From positions 39,139 to 103,138 of the forward strand of contig JALQPE010000911.1 in assembly GCA_030407315.1 (NCBI GenBank): a stretch of 64,000 nucleotides of DNA. The letters are read 5' to 3'. Positions 42,140 through 53,029 of the stretch are shown piece by piece (position 1 is the stretch's first letter; every line of letters starts with the position of its first letter). A program made the position numbers and the translations under genes. The stretch is from Asparagopsis taxiformis (Eukaryota > Rhodophyta > Florideophyceae > Bonnemaisoniales > Bonnemaisoniaceae). A model generated the notes under the pieces. It searched no databases, was not told the origin of the DNA, and was given only the letters and a program-made list of their open reading frames with translations.

Positions 42140-45100
42140 TCCCCAAGAGCCTCAAACCTTCATCCTGGACTCCGGCGCTAACCCCACTCACCTAACTCGG
42201 GCCCTCCCAGGAATGACAAAGCGCACGTCCACGGCTGTCACCGCAGACGGGCATGCGTCTCGAACAACCCATCGTGACACAGTCACCCTATCTTTGTCCG
42301 ACAAAGAACCTTACCCCAACATACTGCTGTTGTTGCACCTTCATTAAGCACAAACCTACTTTCAGTAGGACAGCTTACTAAGACGCATGACGTCATATTC
42401 ACAAATGACTGTGCTTACATCACTTCACCCTCTGCTCCTCCCCCACCTGAGTCCATACTGGCCTCAGTTCCAAAAACCTCCAAAGGCCTCTACCAGACCA
42501 CTCCTTATTCAGTGTCCTGCACTACTCACACTTTCGCCAGCAATGCTGCCCGCTCCTTTCCCATCATGGATAAGCGCACTAAAAATCCCAAACGTGGCAA
42601 GAGCAACCTACCCACTCCGAACCCACCTCGTCTGCCAAGAGCATCCCTCTGTAAATGACCACCATTCTGTCACGGCAATATCCACCAAAAAACGCGTAAA
42701 GAGAAACAGAAGCGACGCCTGGCGAGACGTAGTCACCCCCTCCGAAAATTCGTGTCCCACTTCCGTCAACCCTACGTGACTATTATCATTGGCACATCAA
42801 GCTAAACCACATTCACCCGGCCAAACTTCACCATATGGCGAAACATAAATTATTCAACGACCTGCCCGACACCCTTCTCCGCCCACCTCCGAAATTTACA
42901 TGTTCGGGTTGCGCGATGGGAAAATGCCTGCTGCCCCCTTCCATCGCCACCCGCGCACCGATCCCATCGGCTCTCACCTACACATTGATATATGTGGCCC
43001 CATGCCTATCCCCTCTCTCTAATAACCTCCATTTCATAACTTTCCTTGACCAGGGGAGACGATACCTTCGTATAGTATGTGCTCCGACAAAATCAGAAGC
43101 GGCCAGAAACATTCAACCTCACATTGACCATGTCCATCGCACTACCCCCATCGCATATCTCAGCTCACATCCGAAAATTCCCGTGAGTTCTATACTCACG
43201 TCCTCAATAGGTTCTACTCAGATAACCACATTTCTACAAACGCTACGATTCCCCATACCCCGCAGGAAAATTCGCTGGCAGAACGAATCAATCGCACCAT
43301 AATGAATACTGCACGTACGACCCTGCTGTCTTCCGGCCTCCCCCTTGAGCTCTGGGACTATGCAGCGTTTGCTGCAGCTGACACATACAACCACACCCCT
43401 CATAGCGCAACTGCACAACTCCCTGCTGCACTATGGTTCGACTGCAAACCTGAGATCCACACCATCCTTCCATTTGGTACGATTGGATACGTATACGACC
43501 CTGCGCCGCGAAACAAACTTCAGCCCCGAGCTACCCTCCACCATTACATCGGTCGTTCCGATTACTATCACTACTTCATATATAATCCATCGACACAGAA
43601 AGTAACCCGATGCCAAATCGCTAATTTCCATCCCTATAATCCTGCCACTGACCCTGTCAGCACCATTCATACTGCTAACGTCAGTACCCTTCCCGATACC
43701 AACAGCACCATCCCCCCTCGGCCATATACAGAGACCAAATCAGTCAAAGCAGCTCGAGAAGCCCCGGACGCCACTGAATGGCAACTTGCATGGAACAAGG
43801 AATTGGAAACTCTGGAACAGCGTGGCACATTGACCTTCATCCCTAAATCCCAGCTTCCCCCAGGAACCCAACTACTCCCATTCACCACCGTGCTAAAATG
43901 AAAACGCTACGAAAATGGCACCCCGGTCTTCCGAAAAGTCCGCTGTACAATACGCGGAGACCGGCAGGTAGCCGGACTACATTTCGATCCTACAGACCTC
44001 TCCAGCTCAGTGGCGAATCGCGATACTAACCGTGCGGCTCTCGCCTTTACAGCAGCACACAATTACACTGCGTTACATTGGGATTTAGAATCCGTCTTTC
44101 TGCACGAAAAATTTACCGAAGACCGCAACATATACCTCCACCAACCACCCCGTTTCGATGGCTCACTCAAGTATCCAAATCATGTAGCACATTTGACGGG
44201 AAACATGTACGGGTGCAAACAAGCCTGTAAAATTTTCACCCTAGGCCTGGCTGACATCCTCCATTCTATCAACTTCCATCAACTGCATTCCGATCCGTGC
44301 TCATTCATTACCCACTCGGAGGACGACAAGTCCCCATTCGTTCTCCTCGTCATAACAGTCGATGAATTCTTGGTTATCACTAACTAAATACCTCTGGCTG
44401 ACAATATCCGCGACCAACTCTCTCAAAAATACAAAGTCAAGGACACCAGTAAGCCTTAAAGATGTACCAAAGATGGCCGTATGATGAACCTATGACATGC
44501 ATGGTGTTCCTCTGATGTACGGATAAGGAACATTTGCTCTCAGCTGATGGCCGCATAGCAATACATCAATGATGGACGGGAGATGTCCATACGCTCATCT
44601 CCCGGACATCAGCGAAGTATCTCTTGCGTACAGTAGAGATATCACGTACATCATTGGTTCATCTAAAGCATATCAGGGGTACATATTCCTTTTCTTATAG
44701 GGGACTTAGGACATGTTCAGCCCATAATTGGTTGGAAAGTTGAGCGTGACGACAGTGGAATCACTATTCACAGCCTGGCTACATAGCTTCCCTCCTCGAA
44801 CGATTCAGAATGTTCTACTCAAAGACCTTCACGTCTCCTATCGCATCAGAACTCCTTTCCTCAAACCAGTCTTCTGCTAAACCGCTCGACACATCACGCC
44901 ACGACTATAAAGCCCTAATTGGGTCACTAGGACACCTGGCAGATTCAACTAGACCAGACATTACGTTCATTGTCGGATATCTAGGTCGATCTGCCCATAA
45001 ACCAATGACTCACGACTGGCAGGCAGGCCTACGTGTTCTGCGCTACCTAAAAGGCACCCTTACCACCGGTATACACTATATCAGCCTCTTGACCTCCACT

Positions 45101-45620
45101 TTATCTGCGTATTCCGACTCTGACTTCGCCGCATGCCCCTCTATTCGTCGCTCCACCACCGGTTCCATCATCATCTACAACGGCGCGCCGGTGGCCTGGC
45201 AATCTAAACGACAGCGGCACGTATCATCTTCTACGTTTGCCGCTGAATACACTGCTGCCTTTCACACAACAACGCTAATTTAAACAATCGTAGGCTTCTT
45301 AGCCTCCCTCCCGGGCCATGACAACACACCTGTCGACCTTTCATCGACAACACAGCAGCGATCACATCTTCAACGGCCAAACACCCCAGCCTCAATCACG
45401 CCATGTCGATGTTAAGTATCACTGGCTCCGGGAGCAGGTTCAGAACGCGGCCTCATATCGCCAACACACATATCCACAACGCAGAACCCGCTGACCTACT
45501 CACGAAGTCACTCAACCGGCCCAGTTCACACACTGTGTTTGTGGCACAAACTCCCACTACTTCGCCTCGCAGCACACAAGGTGCGCGGCGACTGACAAAT
45601 AATCTTATATGCTCTACGCA
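42140..45620 (+). pseudogene. pol: Copia2 pol, heavily decayed
   Basis: Recognisable in order: protease (FILDSGANPTHLTRALPG), pre-integrase zinc site (WHIKLNHIHPAKLHHMAK...CSGCAMGKC), integrase core (a degenerate DNHIST region, then SLAERINRTIMNTARTTLLS), RT (LHWDLESVFLHEKFTEDRNI, YGCKQACKIF, and ITVDEFLV in place of YVDD) and RNase H (STRPDITFIVGYLG, SDSDFAACPSIRRSTTGSII). Stops and frame changes occur near 43200, 43900, 44385 and 44790. The RT active-site second Asp has become Glu. It is not functional. Confidence 0.85.
44448..44700. mobile_element. MITE-like insertion in Copia2 pol
   Basis: About 250 bp with no coding potential interrupts the conserved 'K-Y-x-V-K-D-(T)/L-G' junction between RT and RNase H. 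The two edges are imperfect inverted repeats (CC..TAAG...GATGTACC at the left and its complement at the right). Inner motifs GATGAACC and GGTTCATC are also inverted. The exact ends and target duplication are not certain. Confidence 0.5.
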
Positions 45621-45640
45621 CTGTGTCTAATACTACTAAC

Positions 45641-45768
45641 TGACAAATACTTCCTCAATAATTTAATTTATTTAATTTCATTCACAGTAGACTCAAGCGT
45701 GCACATATACATGGCCGACGACGCGCCATAAAGTAAAACGTCCGGCAGGACGAATCTCTTTCTCAACA
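45641..45768 (+). repeat. Copia2 3' LTR
   Basis: A 128-bp LTR, TGACAAATAC...TTTCTCAACA, containing GTAGACTCAAGCGTGCACAT, which is also in the 5' copy. It is followed by the CGGCT duplication. Confidence 0.88.
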
Positions 45769-46243
45769 CGGCTTGAACAGAAAATGGGAAGTGCATTCAT
45801 CCGCACGATAGAGGCGTTACCAGTTTTGGGCGGGAACTGAAATCAATTTCAATTCTGTCACAGTCATATTTGTTCGTGACATAGCACAGCATAGGACAGA
45901 TGTCTTCAGTCGGAGATGAGGCAGACGTGAACATTTCTCACATGCGTCAGACTTGACTAGCAGATGAACCCATTTTTAAATCAACTTCGTGAGATCCCGG
46001 TTTCCTGTTGCGCGTTCAGCCTTTCTATCTTGAAAATCAGACCCAAGCATGCGTATTAGTCAAACTCAAAAGGACTTCACCGCGTCGAGAGTGCGATCCC
46101 TATATGCTCGCAATATCCTTTTACTTGCTCGGGCTCGAGCAGCAGATTCATCTACTGCAATGAGTCTATTGTTTCTACGGGAGGTCATCAAATAATATAA
46201 CGACATGTACCTGAATATGTAGAGAAGATACGGCCTCTTCTCT

Positions 46244-47215
46244 ATGCGTTTTGATCTCGAAAAACTAGAGGACTTTGAATCAATGAGGAGATTCAGATTC
46301 ACCAAGTGTGGTATCAAGAAGGTAGTATCAGCACTTGGATGGGAAGGTGAAAGATTTATAACCGAACGGAAGCAGTACCATACAAATCCTGTTGAGGCGT
46401 TCTGTATCATTGCTCGCCGCTTGAGCTACCCATGCAGATGGAGAGATTTAGAGGTCGAATTTGGGAGGTCATCATCTAGTCTCTGTGAAATATTCTACTC
46501 GGCGTTAGAGAGTTTTTATCTACACTTTGACCACTTGATTCGGATATTTCAAGCAGAATTTGTTAAAGAAAGAGCTGTGCAATATGCCAGAACCATTTCT
46601 GACACCGGTGCTCCACTAGAAAGTTGTATTGGATTCCTGGATACCACAAAATATCTACATTTCAAGACCAATCGGTATCATGCAAAGAGCAACATATAAT
46701 GGACATAAGAGGCGTAACTGCATCAAGTTTCAAGGAATAACGTTAACAAATGGAATATTTTTTACATATCAGCGGCCCGAAAGAAGGAAGGAGACATGAT
46801 CGTACTTTGATTCGAGACTCGAACATCGAAACAGACTTAGAACAACACTTATGTGTGGGACAGCGGCAGTTTTATTAGTACGCCGACTCTGCATACCTTC
46901 TTAGATCGTATATGATAGTCGGTTTTAGAGGTACTGCACTGTCTGAGGACCGAAAGAATTTCAATGCGTCGATGTCTAGGCTGAGAGTTCAGTGAGTGGG
47001 CATCCAGGGAGGTCAAAAAGTGTTATACTCATCTTGATCTAGCCAGAAAGATGAGGCTTGTGCTATCTCCAGTAGGTTTATGGTACTATTCCGTAATCAT
47101 CTTGACCAATTTCAGAACTTGCTTTTATGGTTCGCAGAACAGCGCAAGTTTCGACTGTCAACCCCCGAAATTTGAAGATTACGTCAGGTTGGTGATTAAT
47201 GAGGACACAGACTGA
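46244..47215 (+). pseudogene. HARBI1-type (PIF/Harbinger) transposase, decayed
   Basis: The open part (151 aa) has the DDE_4-family N-terminal helical domain (FRFTKCGIKKVVSALGW, NPVEAFCIIARRLSYPCRWR, DLEVEFGRSSSSLCEIFYSA) and reaches the first catalytic Asp (IGFLDTT). A frameshift near 46695 is followed by YNGHKRRNCIKFQGI, a RHDRTLIRDS segment with the second Asp, YADSAYLLRSY, and MSRLRV...VEWAF-like sequence ending near 47215, with further stops. It is the transposase of the element bounded by the 38321/49205 inverted repeats. Confidence 0.85.
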
Positions 47216-47400
47216 TATAGTGAGGGATATATTGTGAAGGAAGGAGTAGGGAGACGAAAGACGAAGGAAAAACTTCGCATTAGTTCTTTTCGGTGGATTA
47301 TGTAGTTTTGTTGTAGATGTATCCGTTACTAACGGGTCAAGTTTGTAATCATTCTATGAACATCGCAGAACTTTTTTCAAACTTGAACCCTAGGAGAACA

Positions 47401-48493
47401 CTACAACTCACACTTCAACCCGAGCAGATCTGTCTCTAAGCGCCTGTATTTGGCCTCCGTCAGCTTCTTTTCCATTGCAAGCCTCTCCTCTTCCAATGCA
47501 AGCATTTTCTTAACAGCTGGAGCTTCTTCTTCCCGGTATCTCTCCTCCATTTGAAGTCGTGATATGTCTCGTTTCTCACTTCTCAGGGCTAGCTGAACAC
47601 GAAAGTCTTCGTTTTCACGGAGAATAGTGTACACCTCAGTTATGTCTTCCATACCTCTCTCCCTGGTTTCCTTTCGAACATCTGAACCGGGTTTCGCGAC
47701 AATGTCTTCCTTTGTAGAGGTATCAGGAGACATTAAATCAATAACAGCACTTCCTCTCCTCCGATTCATTGCATTTGTCCGAATCATTTCTCTTACCTTT
47801 TTTAGTTATGAACCTTTGCAGCGTTTTCATCTCTAGCTTCAATGAACTTTTCAATCTCTTCACGGGTTTCCTTCACCAGCTGCTTACAAATCGTCGAAAT
47901 TTCTGATAATACCCCACCTCGCGGTGCTGGAGAAGAATCGCTAGAATTCTTCTTGATCCTCTCATACTTTTTGATTAACATCCGGTAGCAATCAGCACAA
48001 TGCTTGCTATCGGTAATCCATGGAAGCATTCCTGCTTCGTTCAGACTTTCCGCGACTGTTTTGAACTTTTCTGTCCTAGATCCGCGACGGGAAACATGTG
48101 TTCTACACTTTAAAATTCATTGAGCAGAATTGTATCTAACCACTTCGTGAATTTTCGTTTTGTAGAAGTCGTATTTCCCGTTTACTTCTGTTTCTCTGCA
48201 TCACTTGAGGCGCTGTGCATACCTTTTTCATCACTGCTGCGAGGTGTAATCTTGTTCTGGGGATCGCACGTGAGCTGCGGTGAAATTAGTGCAGAATTGC
48301 GATCATCACTCAAGTCGAGTGCACTGTCCGAAACTTCTCGTTCTATGTTTCCGTCTTCGTAAGGAGTAGGAGCTGGAAACATTGACCTTTGCCTTCCATT
48401 AGATCGTTTCAATCCATAATTCTCCAATTCGTTCTCATCTTCTCGAACGAGAAGAGATGAAATCTGCATTGAGCTATTATTATTCGACCCCAT
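47401..48493 (-). pseudogene. PIF/Harbinger second protein, Myb/SANT-like
   Basis: Three open pieces on the minus strand: 48182-48493 (MGSNNNSSMQISSLLVREDE, acidic), 47802-48029 (MLPWITDSKHCADCYRMLIK followed by KYERIKKN, a Myb/SANT-like trihelix core) and 47401-47787 (a long Glu/Arg/Lys coiled coil ending ETDLLGLKCEL). PIF/Harbinger elements carry such a DNA-binding Myb-like partner that helps the transposase enter the nucleus and bind the ends. Stops separate the pieces. Introns are possible, but I could not prove splice sites. Confidence 0.6.
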
Positions 48494-49175
48494 ATGAGAG
48501 GAAGGTATGTTCTCCGATGTTTCGGCGTCTCACTGCAGGAAGGAGAACAATAAAACGACAAAGAAGTACAGTTACGCAATAATCCTCGAAGAGGAAATAC
48601 ATATCGCGTAACATAGACTTCAGTCGTTCACCTACTTAGCAGTTCTATATGTGGGCCATCGCAGCAAGCCGGAATGCTAATATTCGGGGTTTTTGACGAA
48701 AAAACTTGTGTGTCTTTGAAAGACCAGATCACCTTTTTCAATCTATAGCGTGTCTGTTTTGGCCGCATGCATTGAAGATTGAGCAGCAATCCTGCGATCT
48801 GGTTGCTGCTCCATCTGTAGCTGTCTTGTGGTGGGCCTTTGAAACCTGTGGCGAGGTCACAGAAATGCTTCTCATCGAAGCTAATTTGTTCAGTTTGGAG
48901 TTACTTGCGCCGTTGACCGCGTACCACACTGCACGACAACTGTCCAGAACTGGGAAGGTCACGGCGTCCCTTCTCTAAATGACAAAATGAAATCTCGCTC
49001 AAGTTTCAGGGAAGTTTGGCGAAAACGAATGAAAGTACTTTGACCTGAACTTCTAGAATTACAGTTGATTTGCTGGGGCTGGTCATCAGGAAAATGAAAA
49101 CATCTCAACCCCAAGGAACGTTAAATGCACAGCGATACTTATGATAAGCCTATATCCCTCCGTAACTCACCAAAG
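48494..49175. other. Harbinger 3' non-coding region
   Basis: No supported gene between the Myb-like ORF and the right terminal repeat. Small ORFs here lack any recognisable motif. Confidence 0.35.
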
Positions 49176-49207
49176 TTCCCACGTGGGAATTTGCCAAAAC
49201 TCTCTAT

Positions 49208-49347
49208 TGTGTGATCTCGTGATACGGCGGCGGTATAAATACTGGTTGTATCAGTGTATTATATGTGTGTCTTAGTGTATATGTATGATCATCCGACAAC
49301 GTAGGATCTCGTTGGTTGCGCCGTGGAGATGATGTGATCATCCGACA
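49208..49347 (-). repeat. Copia3 3' LTR
   Basis: On the minus strand it reads TGTCGGATGATCA...ATCACACA, about 140 bp, with TG/CA ends. GATGATCA occurs twice in it. It begins within the ATT that flanks the Harbinger terminus, so the two insertions abut. Confidence 0.65.
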
Positions 49348-50325
49348 GTCGCCGCACGGCGCAGGCTACGAGAGACGGAGGAGAGGTAGGCGTTCTTTGT
49401 ACTGCGCAGGTTTAAATGCTTTGGTTAATATGTCGGCACAGTTTTCGCTGGATGGATGTACGAGATACTTATTTCTTTGCGGTCGATTAGTTCCTTAATG
49501 TAGTGGTATTTCACGTCGATGTGTTTCGATTTGGGCGTTGGGTGAGTGGTGTTGGCTGTTGTTATCGCCCCGGCAATGTCCATGCGTAGTAGCGTTAGCT
49601 CGGTTTCAGCGTGGTTGAGATCTGCAAGGAGATTGCGTAGACAACGACGTGTTGGGCTGTGTGGAATACCGCGACGTATTCAGCAGCCCAGGTACTTTTC
49701 GCTATGACTCGCTGTTCGCTTGGACTGACAAGTAAATGGTGAGTCGTTGTATAGGATATATGTTCCAGATGTGGAGCGTCTTGTGTGACGCATGCAGCAT
49801 AGTCACTGTCTGAATGGGCTTGTATGGTGGTATGTACTCCTGTCTTGTAGTGTAATCCTTGGTCTTGTGTGGCGTTGAGGTATCGAAGCACTCTGAGTGC
49901 CTCCTGCCAGTGTGCTGTGGTTGGCTTATGGGCGTTTCTGCCTATGAAGCCTGTGATGAAAGAGATATCTGGTCTCGTGGAGTCTGCAAGATAACGGAGA
50001 CTGCCTACAAGACCGTGGTAGTCATATTTCTTTGTGTCAAGTGCCTTTGTGTCGTGTTCTGGTGTGTTGAGAATTTCTGAGGCAATGGGAGGTGGAGCTG
50101 ATTTGGCGTCCTGTAGGCCATATTTTGTTATGAGTGTCTTGACGTAAGCTGGTTGCGATAGTTTGATTCCGGTGGTTTGTCGCGTGTGACCTTCCAGCCC
50201 AGAATGTGCGTCACTGGTCTTAGTTTTTGAGCTTGTACTTGGTTTGTATATGTTTGGCTTTGTCGCGGAGTGGGTTTTTTTTTTGATGATGACAAGAAAA
50301 ATCATCCACTGTGACCACGGAAGTA
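49348..50325 (-). pseudogene. pol: Copia3 pol 3' part, cut by the CACTA element
   Basis: On the minus strand: a degenerate VTVDDF (the YVDD site of RT) at the right edge, then GHTRQTTGIKLSQPAYVKTL, DYHGLVGSLRYLADSTRPDI, WQEALRVLRYLNATQDQGLH, SDSDYAACVTQDAP and KSTWAAEYVAVFHT, which form the RNase H region. A decayed tail including a KHIDVKYHYIKE-type motif follows. It is closely related to Copia2. The reverse transcriptase stops exactly where CACTACGG begins at 50326, so its upstream half should lie beyond the right end of the CACTA element, outside this window. Confidence 0.8.
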
Positions 50326-50715
50326 CACTACGGTGTTGAGAATGAAAACAGACAGTAAATTTACTGTCTGAGACAGTAAAAATTACTGTCTGGCCAAGAC
50401 AGTGCGCGGAGACAGTAAAATTTACTGTCTGGAAATTTCAGAATACTGCTGCAGCAGTAAACTGGCACGAAATCTGGACAGTACCAAAAACAGTAAAATT
50501 TACTGTCCAGAACAGTAAATTTTACTGTCCGGAAGTGTTGCCGCCAGACAGTATGTGCAGACAGTACATTTTACTGTCTGAGACAATACATTGTACTGTA
50601 TTACTGCACTGTCTGGGGAAATCTGTAGACAGTAGTGTAGATAGCAAATTGTATTGTCTGCGGGTAGTACCGTGCATTGTTTGACAACACTGTCTGGTGG
50701 AGTGGACTTAGAGGA
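50326..50715 (+). repeat. CACTA left terminus and subterminal repeats
   Basis: After the terminal repeat come at least a dozen ACAGTA/TACTGT and ACTGTC/GACAGT motifs in both orientations, several forming perfect palindromes such as ACAGTAAATTTACTGT. This matches the subterminal transposase-binding arrays of CACTA elements, and the motif is shared with the 7859-8630 region. Confidence 0.75.
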
Positions 50716-51227
50716 AATATGGAGCATAGTGTTGGTGTGAAGGTAAATATTGGAATGGTGTGTGGTATACGACTATATTAATTGTGATGGTGCTTTACAG
50801 ATAGTTGGGTGCGGGGAAGCTAGATGCTGAATAGGACGTTGGAGAAAGGAAGATTGGGAGAACAGAACATATCTGGTTTGTCTCACCGTAAGGAGAGAAT
50901 GTACATAGTAGCTATAATATGTTGAGTTTAGCATTTCAAATTATACCTATCTATCTTTGCATTGAAAGTGTCTAGTAGGAGACGTCAGTCTGGTAGCGAG
51001 GTGTGGTATGCACAGGACGTGGGTGGTGGCAAAGGAAAGAATACGCACCATCCACCACTAAATTATGAAAAATAACCGTTACGGAGCACTGGGAAGCATT
51101 ATTATTATGTAGAGTAGACCAGGATGGATGCATCCACTGAAATGATATTTGCTACAACACTGCTGTACTAAGCGTGACATCCTTCAAAGCAATTCTCCTT
51201 TTAGCAAACTCCAATTGCAAGGTCAAG
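50716..51227. other. 5' region of the coiled-coil gene
   Basis: About 500 bp without a gene, between the subterminal repeats and the first ORF. It presumably holds the promoter. No clear TATA box was identified. Confidence 0.35.
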
Positions 51228-52754
51228 ATGAATCCCGAAACCTCCGTAAGCATCGCCGCATTTTCCGAAATAACGCGTGAGGGCTTTTCGAACATCACTG
51301 CAGAGTTGAAAGCCCTGAGTGATAAAATGGATGCCGTCGAGAAGAGCACCATTCAATTACGCGAGACTCTCGGAAATGTCGCCAAGACTGTCTCCATGCT
51401 AAACACCGATATGCAGGAGGTCAAGAGCATCGTCGATGGGCTTCTGAGCCAGGGACAAGGACATCCGAAGAAGATCGCCTCCGAGAAGGACAGGGAACGT
51501 CTCCGCATTGCGCAGGATGCGGAGAAATCGTTCACGTTCGAAATGGTGTGTGCTGTGCTGTGTGCTGTTGTTCCAACGTACACGAAGGCAATGGTGGATA
51601 AGAGGGATAGGCATTTCAACGGATGCCAGCTAATCAATACGCTGATGTTCGCCAGGCAGAGCAATGAGCGAAAGGATGTGTTCAATAGGACGCTTGCCGG
51701 CCGGAACCACATTGAATTGCGCTGCCAAGTTGTGACCTCTTTAATCAAGAATACGTGTCAAAACAATTCTTTCAGAGAGGGAGGAGACCGTTCCAGCTCC
51801 AATGGAACGTCGGAAGGTATCGAACGGTGGAGGGCGCGGGGGTATGTGACTACCGGGACCATTGAGGAGACAATTCGCGGAACGGACTCTGCTCGCATGG
51901 ATGGAATGCATGGGACGTCCGAGGGAAGTGATGGGGCCGCTCGAAAGCAGAAGCGAAGAAAGGTTGGAGACAATGGGCCGTTGCACAGAAAGGAGGTAGG
52001 CATCACTGTGACGAAATCGGCACTCACAGCAGTGACCGGGTTTATGAACAAGTCCAGAGATCATGTGCGAAACCGGTTCATCCGAGATCTTGGATTCGTT
52101 CTATACAGTGGGTTTCAAGGTTCAGTCCGAATGGAGCATCATTTGCACGACGGTGGGCTGGACATTGAGTCAGTTCCAAGTCTGTACTCGGCGCAGAGGA
52201 AAATGAATGCAGCGGAGCGTGCAGCAATGGATGACAAGAATATGAAGATTCTTCGCGACTTCATTGCAGTGCGAAAAGAAATGCTATTCAAAGTCGAGTA
52301 CGAAGTTCAAATAATTGGAGAACCGGACAAGAGGTTTTTGACTAGGAGGATCAATTTAGTAGAGGTTGCACTGAACTTTGCAGTCGCCTACACGCAATGT
52401 TCTGATAAGAACATGTTCCTGCGACGTTCAGAATACTCCTTGCAATTCATCTACATACTTGCATACGGGTTCCGAACGATTTTGAAATTTCAAAGTGGAA
52501 CAGAGGTGGAAGGAGCGCAAATCCGGGAAATCAATGAAGCAGTGAAACTGCTTCTTCCCGGGGAGCGGGTGAGTAGTCGGTTCATGAATGAGGAGGTTTT
52601 GACTATATCGCGTGATAGATATGAAGAACTGAACGTAGACGATGGGGGGGAATCAGTGCTGGAGGAGAGCTTCAGGTCTATGGAAGAGGACGGAGGAGAT
52701 GCAGAATATGTGAAGGTATTCGTCGATGATGAAATCGAGAATGAAGGGGAGTAG
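51228..52754 (+). CDS. CACTA cargo gene 1: coiled-coil protein of unknown family
   Basis: 508 aa from the first ATG (51228); the longer frame starts at GTG. Residues ~1-75 form a heptad-rich coiled coil (AELKALSDKMDAVEKSTIQL, LNTDMQEVKSIVDGLLSQ). A Cys-containing helical segment follows (MVCAVLCAVVPTYTKAMVDK). A Gly/Ser/Arg-rich linker with a KQKRRK nuclear localisation motif comes next, then a C-terminal domain of ~240 residues (MNKSRDHVRNRFIRDLGFVL, RINLVEVALNFAVAYTQC) and an acidic tail. It may be an oligomerising DNA-binding protein comparable in role to TnpA of CACTA elements, but that is only inference from position. Intact frame, same strand as the ParB-MTase-SET gene. Confidence 0.75.
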   Translation: MNPETSVSIAAFSEITREGFSNITAELKALSDKMDAVEKSTIQLRETLGNVAKTVSMLNTDMQEVKSIVDGLLSQGQGHPKKIASEKDRERLRIAQDAEKSFTFEMVCAVLCAVVPTYTKAMVDKRDRHFNGCQLINTLMFARQSNERKDVFNRTLAGRNHIELRCQVVTSLIKNTCQNNSFREGGDRSSSNGTSEGIERWRARGYVTTGTIEETIRGTDSARMDGMHGTSEGSDGAARKQKRRKVGDNGPLHRKEVGITVTKSALTAVTGFMNKSRDHVRNRFIRDLGFVLYSGFQGSVRMEHHLHDGGLDIESVPSLYSAQRKMNAAERAAMDDKNMKILRDFIAVRKEMLFKVEYEVQIIGEPDKRFLTRRINLVEVALNFAVAYTQCSDKNMFLRRSEYSLQFIYILAYGFRTILKFQSGTEVEGAQIREINEAVKLLLPGERVSSRFMNEEVLTISRDRYEELNVDDGGESVLEESFRSMEEDGGDAEYVKVFVDDEIENEGE

Positions 52755-53029
52755 TATCGGATGAAACCAGTTTCGGTGTAGTAGACGAAGAATGAAGAAA
52801 TAAAATTTCTGTTGAGGTGAATTTTGTAATAGATGGAAGTAGATAGGTGCGAGACATCAGGAAACCAGTCAGACGATAGTGTCAAGTCGAAGGAACAGCG
52901 CAGAGACAGGTAGTGGAATAGTCGAAGTAGGAAGGGGCGAGGGTATCCGTCTTTACTAGAAATTGATGGCCACAGGAGCTCTAGAATGGAATACCCAGGA
53001 ACAGGATAACTACGGATAGGTGTGCTTTA
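52755..53029. other. 3' ends of convergent genes
   Basis: A 275-bp spacer between the convergent coiled-coil and Tudor-like genes. It contains AATAAA at 52798-52803, a possible polyadenylation signal for the plus-strand gene. Confidence 0.45.

Larger units (their letters stand above)
38433..45768 (+). mobile_element. Ty1/copia retrotransposon, Copia2, decayed and nested
   Basis: Flanked by CGGCT on both sides (38428-38432 and 45769-45773). LTRs are very short, about 128 bp: 38433-38988 (enlarged by a solo LTR insertion) and 45641-45768. Gag, protease, integrase, RT and RNase H follow in copia order on the plus strand, with many stops and shifts. It has three insertions of its own: LTR-D in the 5' LTR, LTR-E in gag, and a MITE-like block between RT and RNase H. 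Confidence 0.9.
38321..49205 (+). mobile_element. PIF/Harbinger DNA transposon with nested insertions
   Basis: The terminal inverted repeats are 30 bp identical, starting AGAGAGTTTTGGCAAATTCC and containing the palindrome TTCCCACGTGGGAA (38321-38350 and 49176-49205). ATT flanks both sides, consistent with the 3-bp target duplication of this superfamily. Inside are a decayed HARBI1-type transposase (plus strand) and a decayed Myb-like second protein (minus strand), the two-gene set expected of PIF/Harbinger. Copia2 is nested at 38433-45768. Without it the element is about 3.5 kb. Confidence 0.85.
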
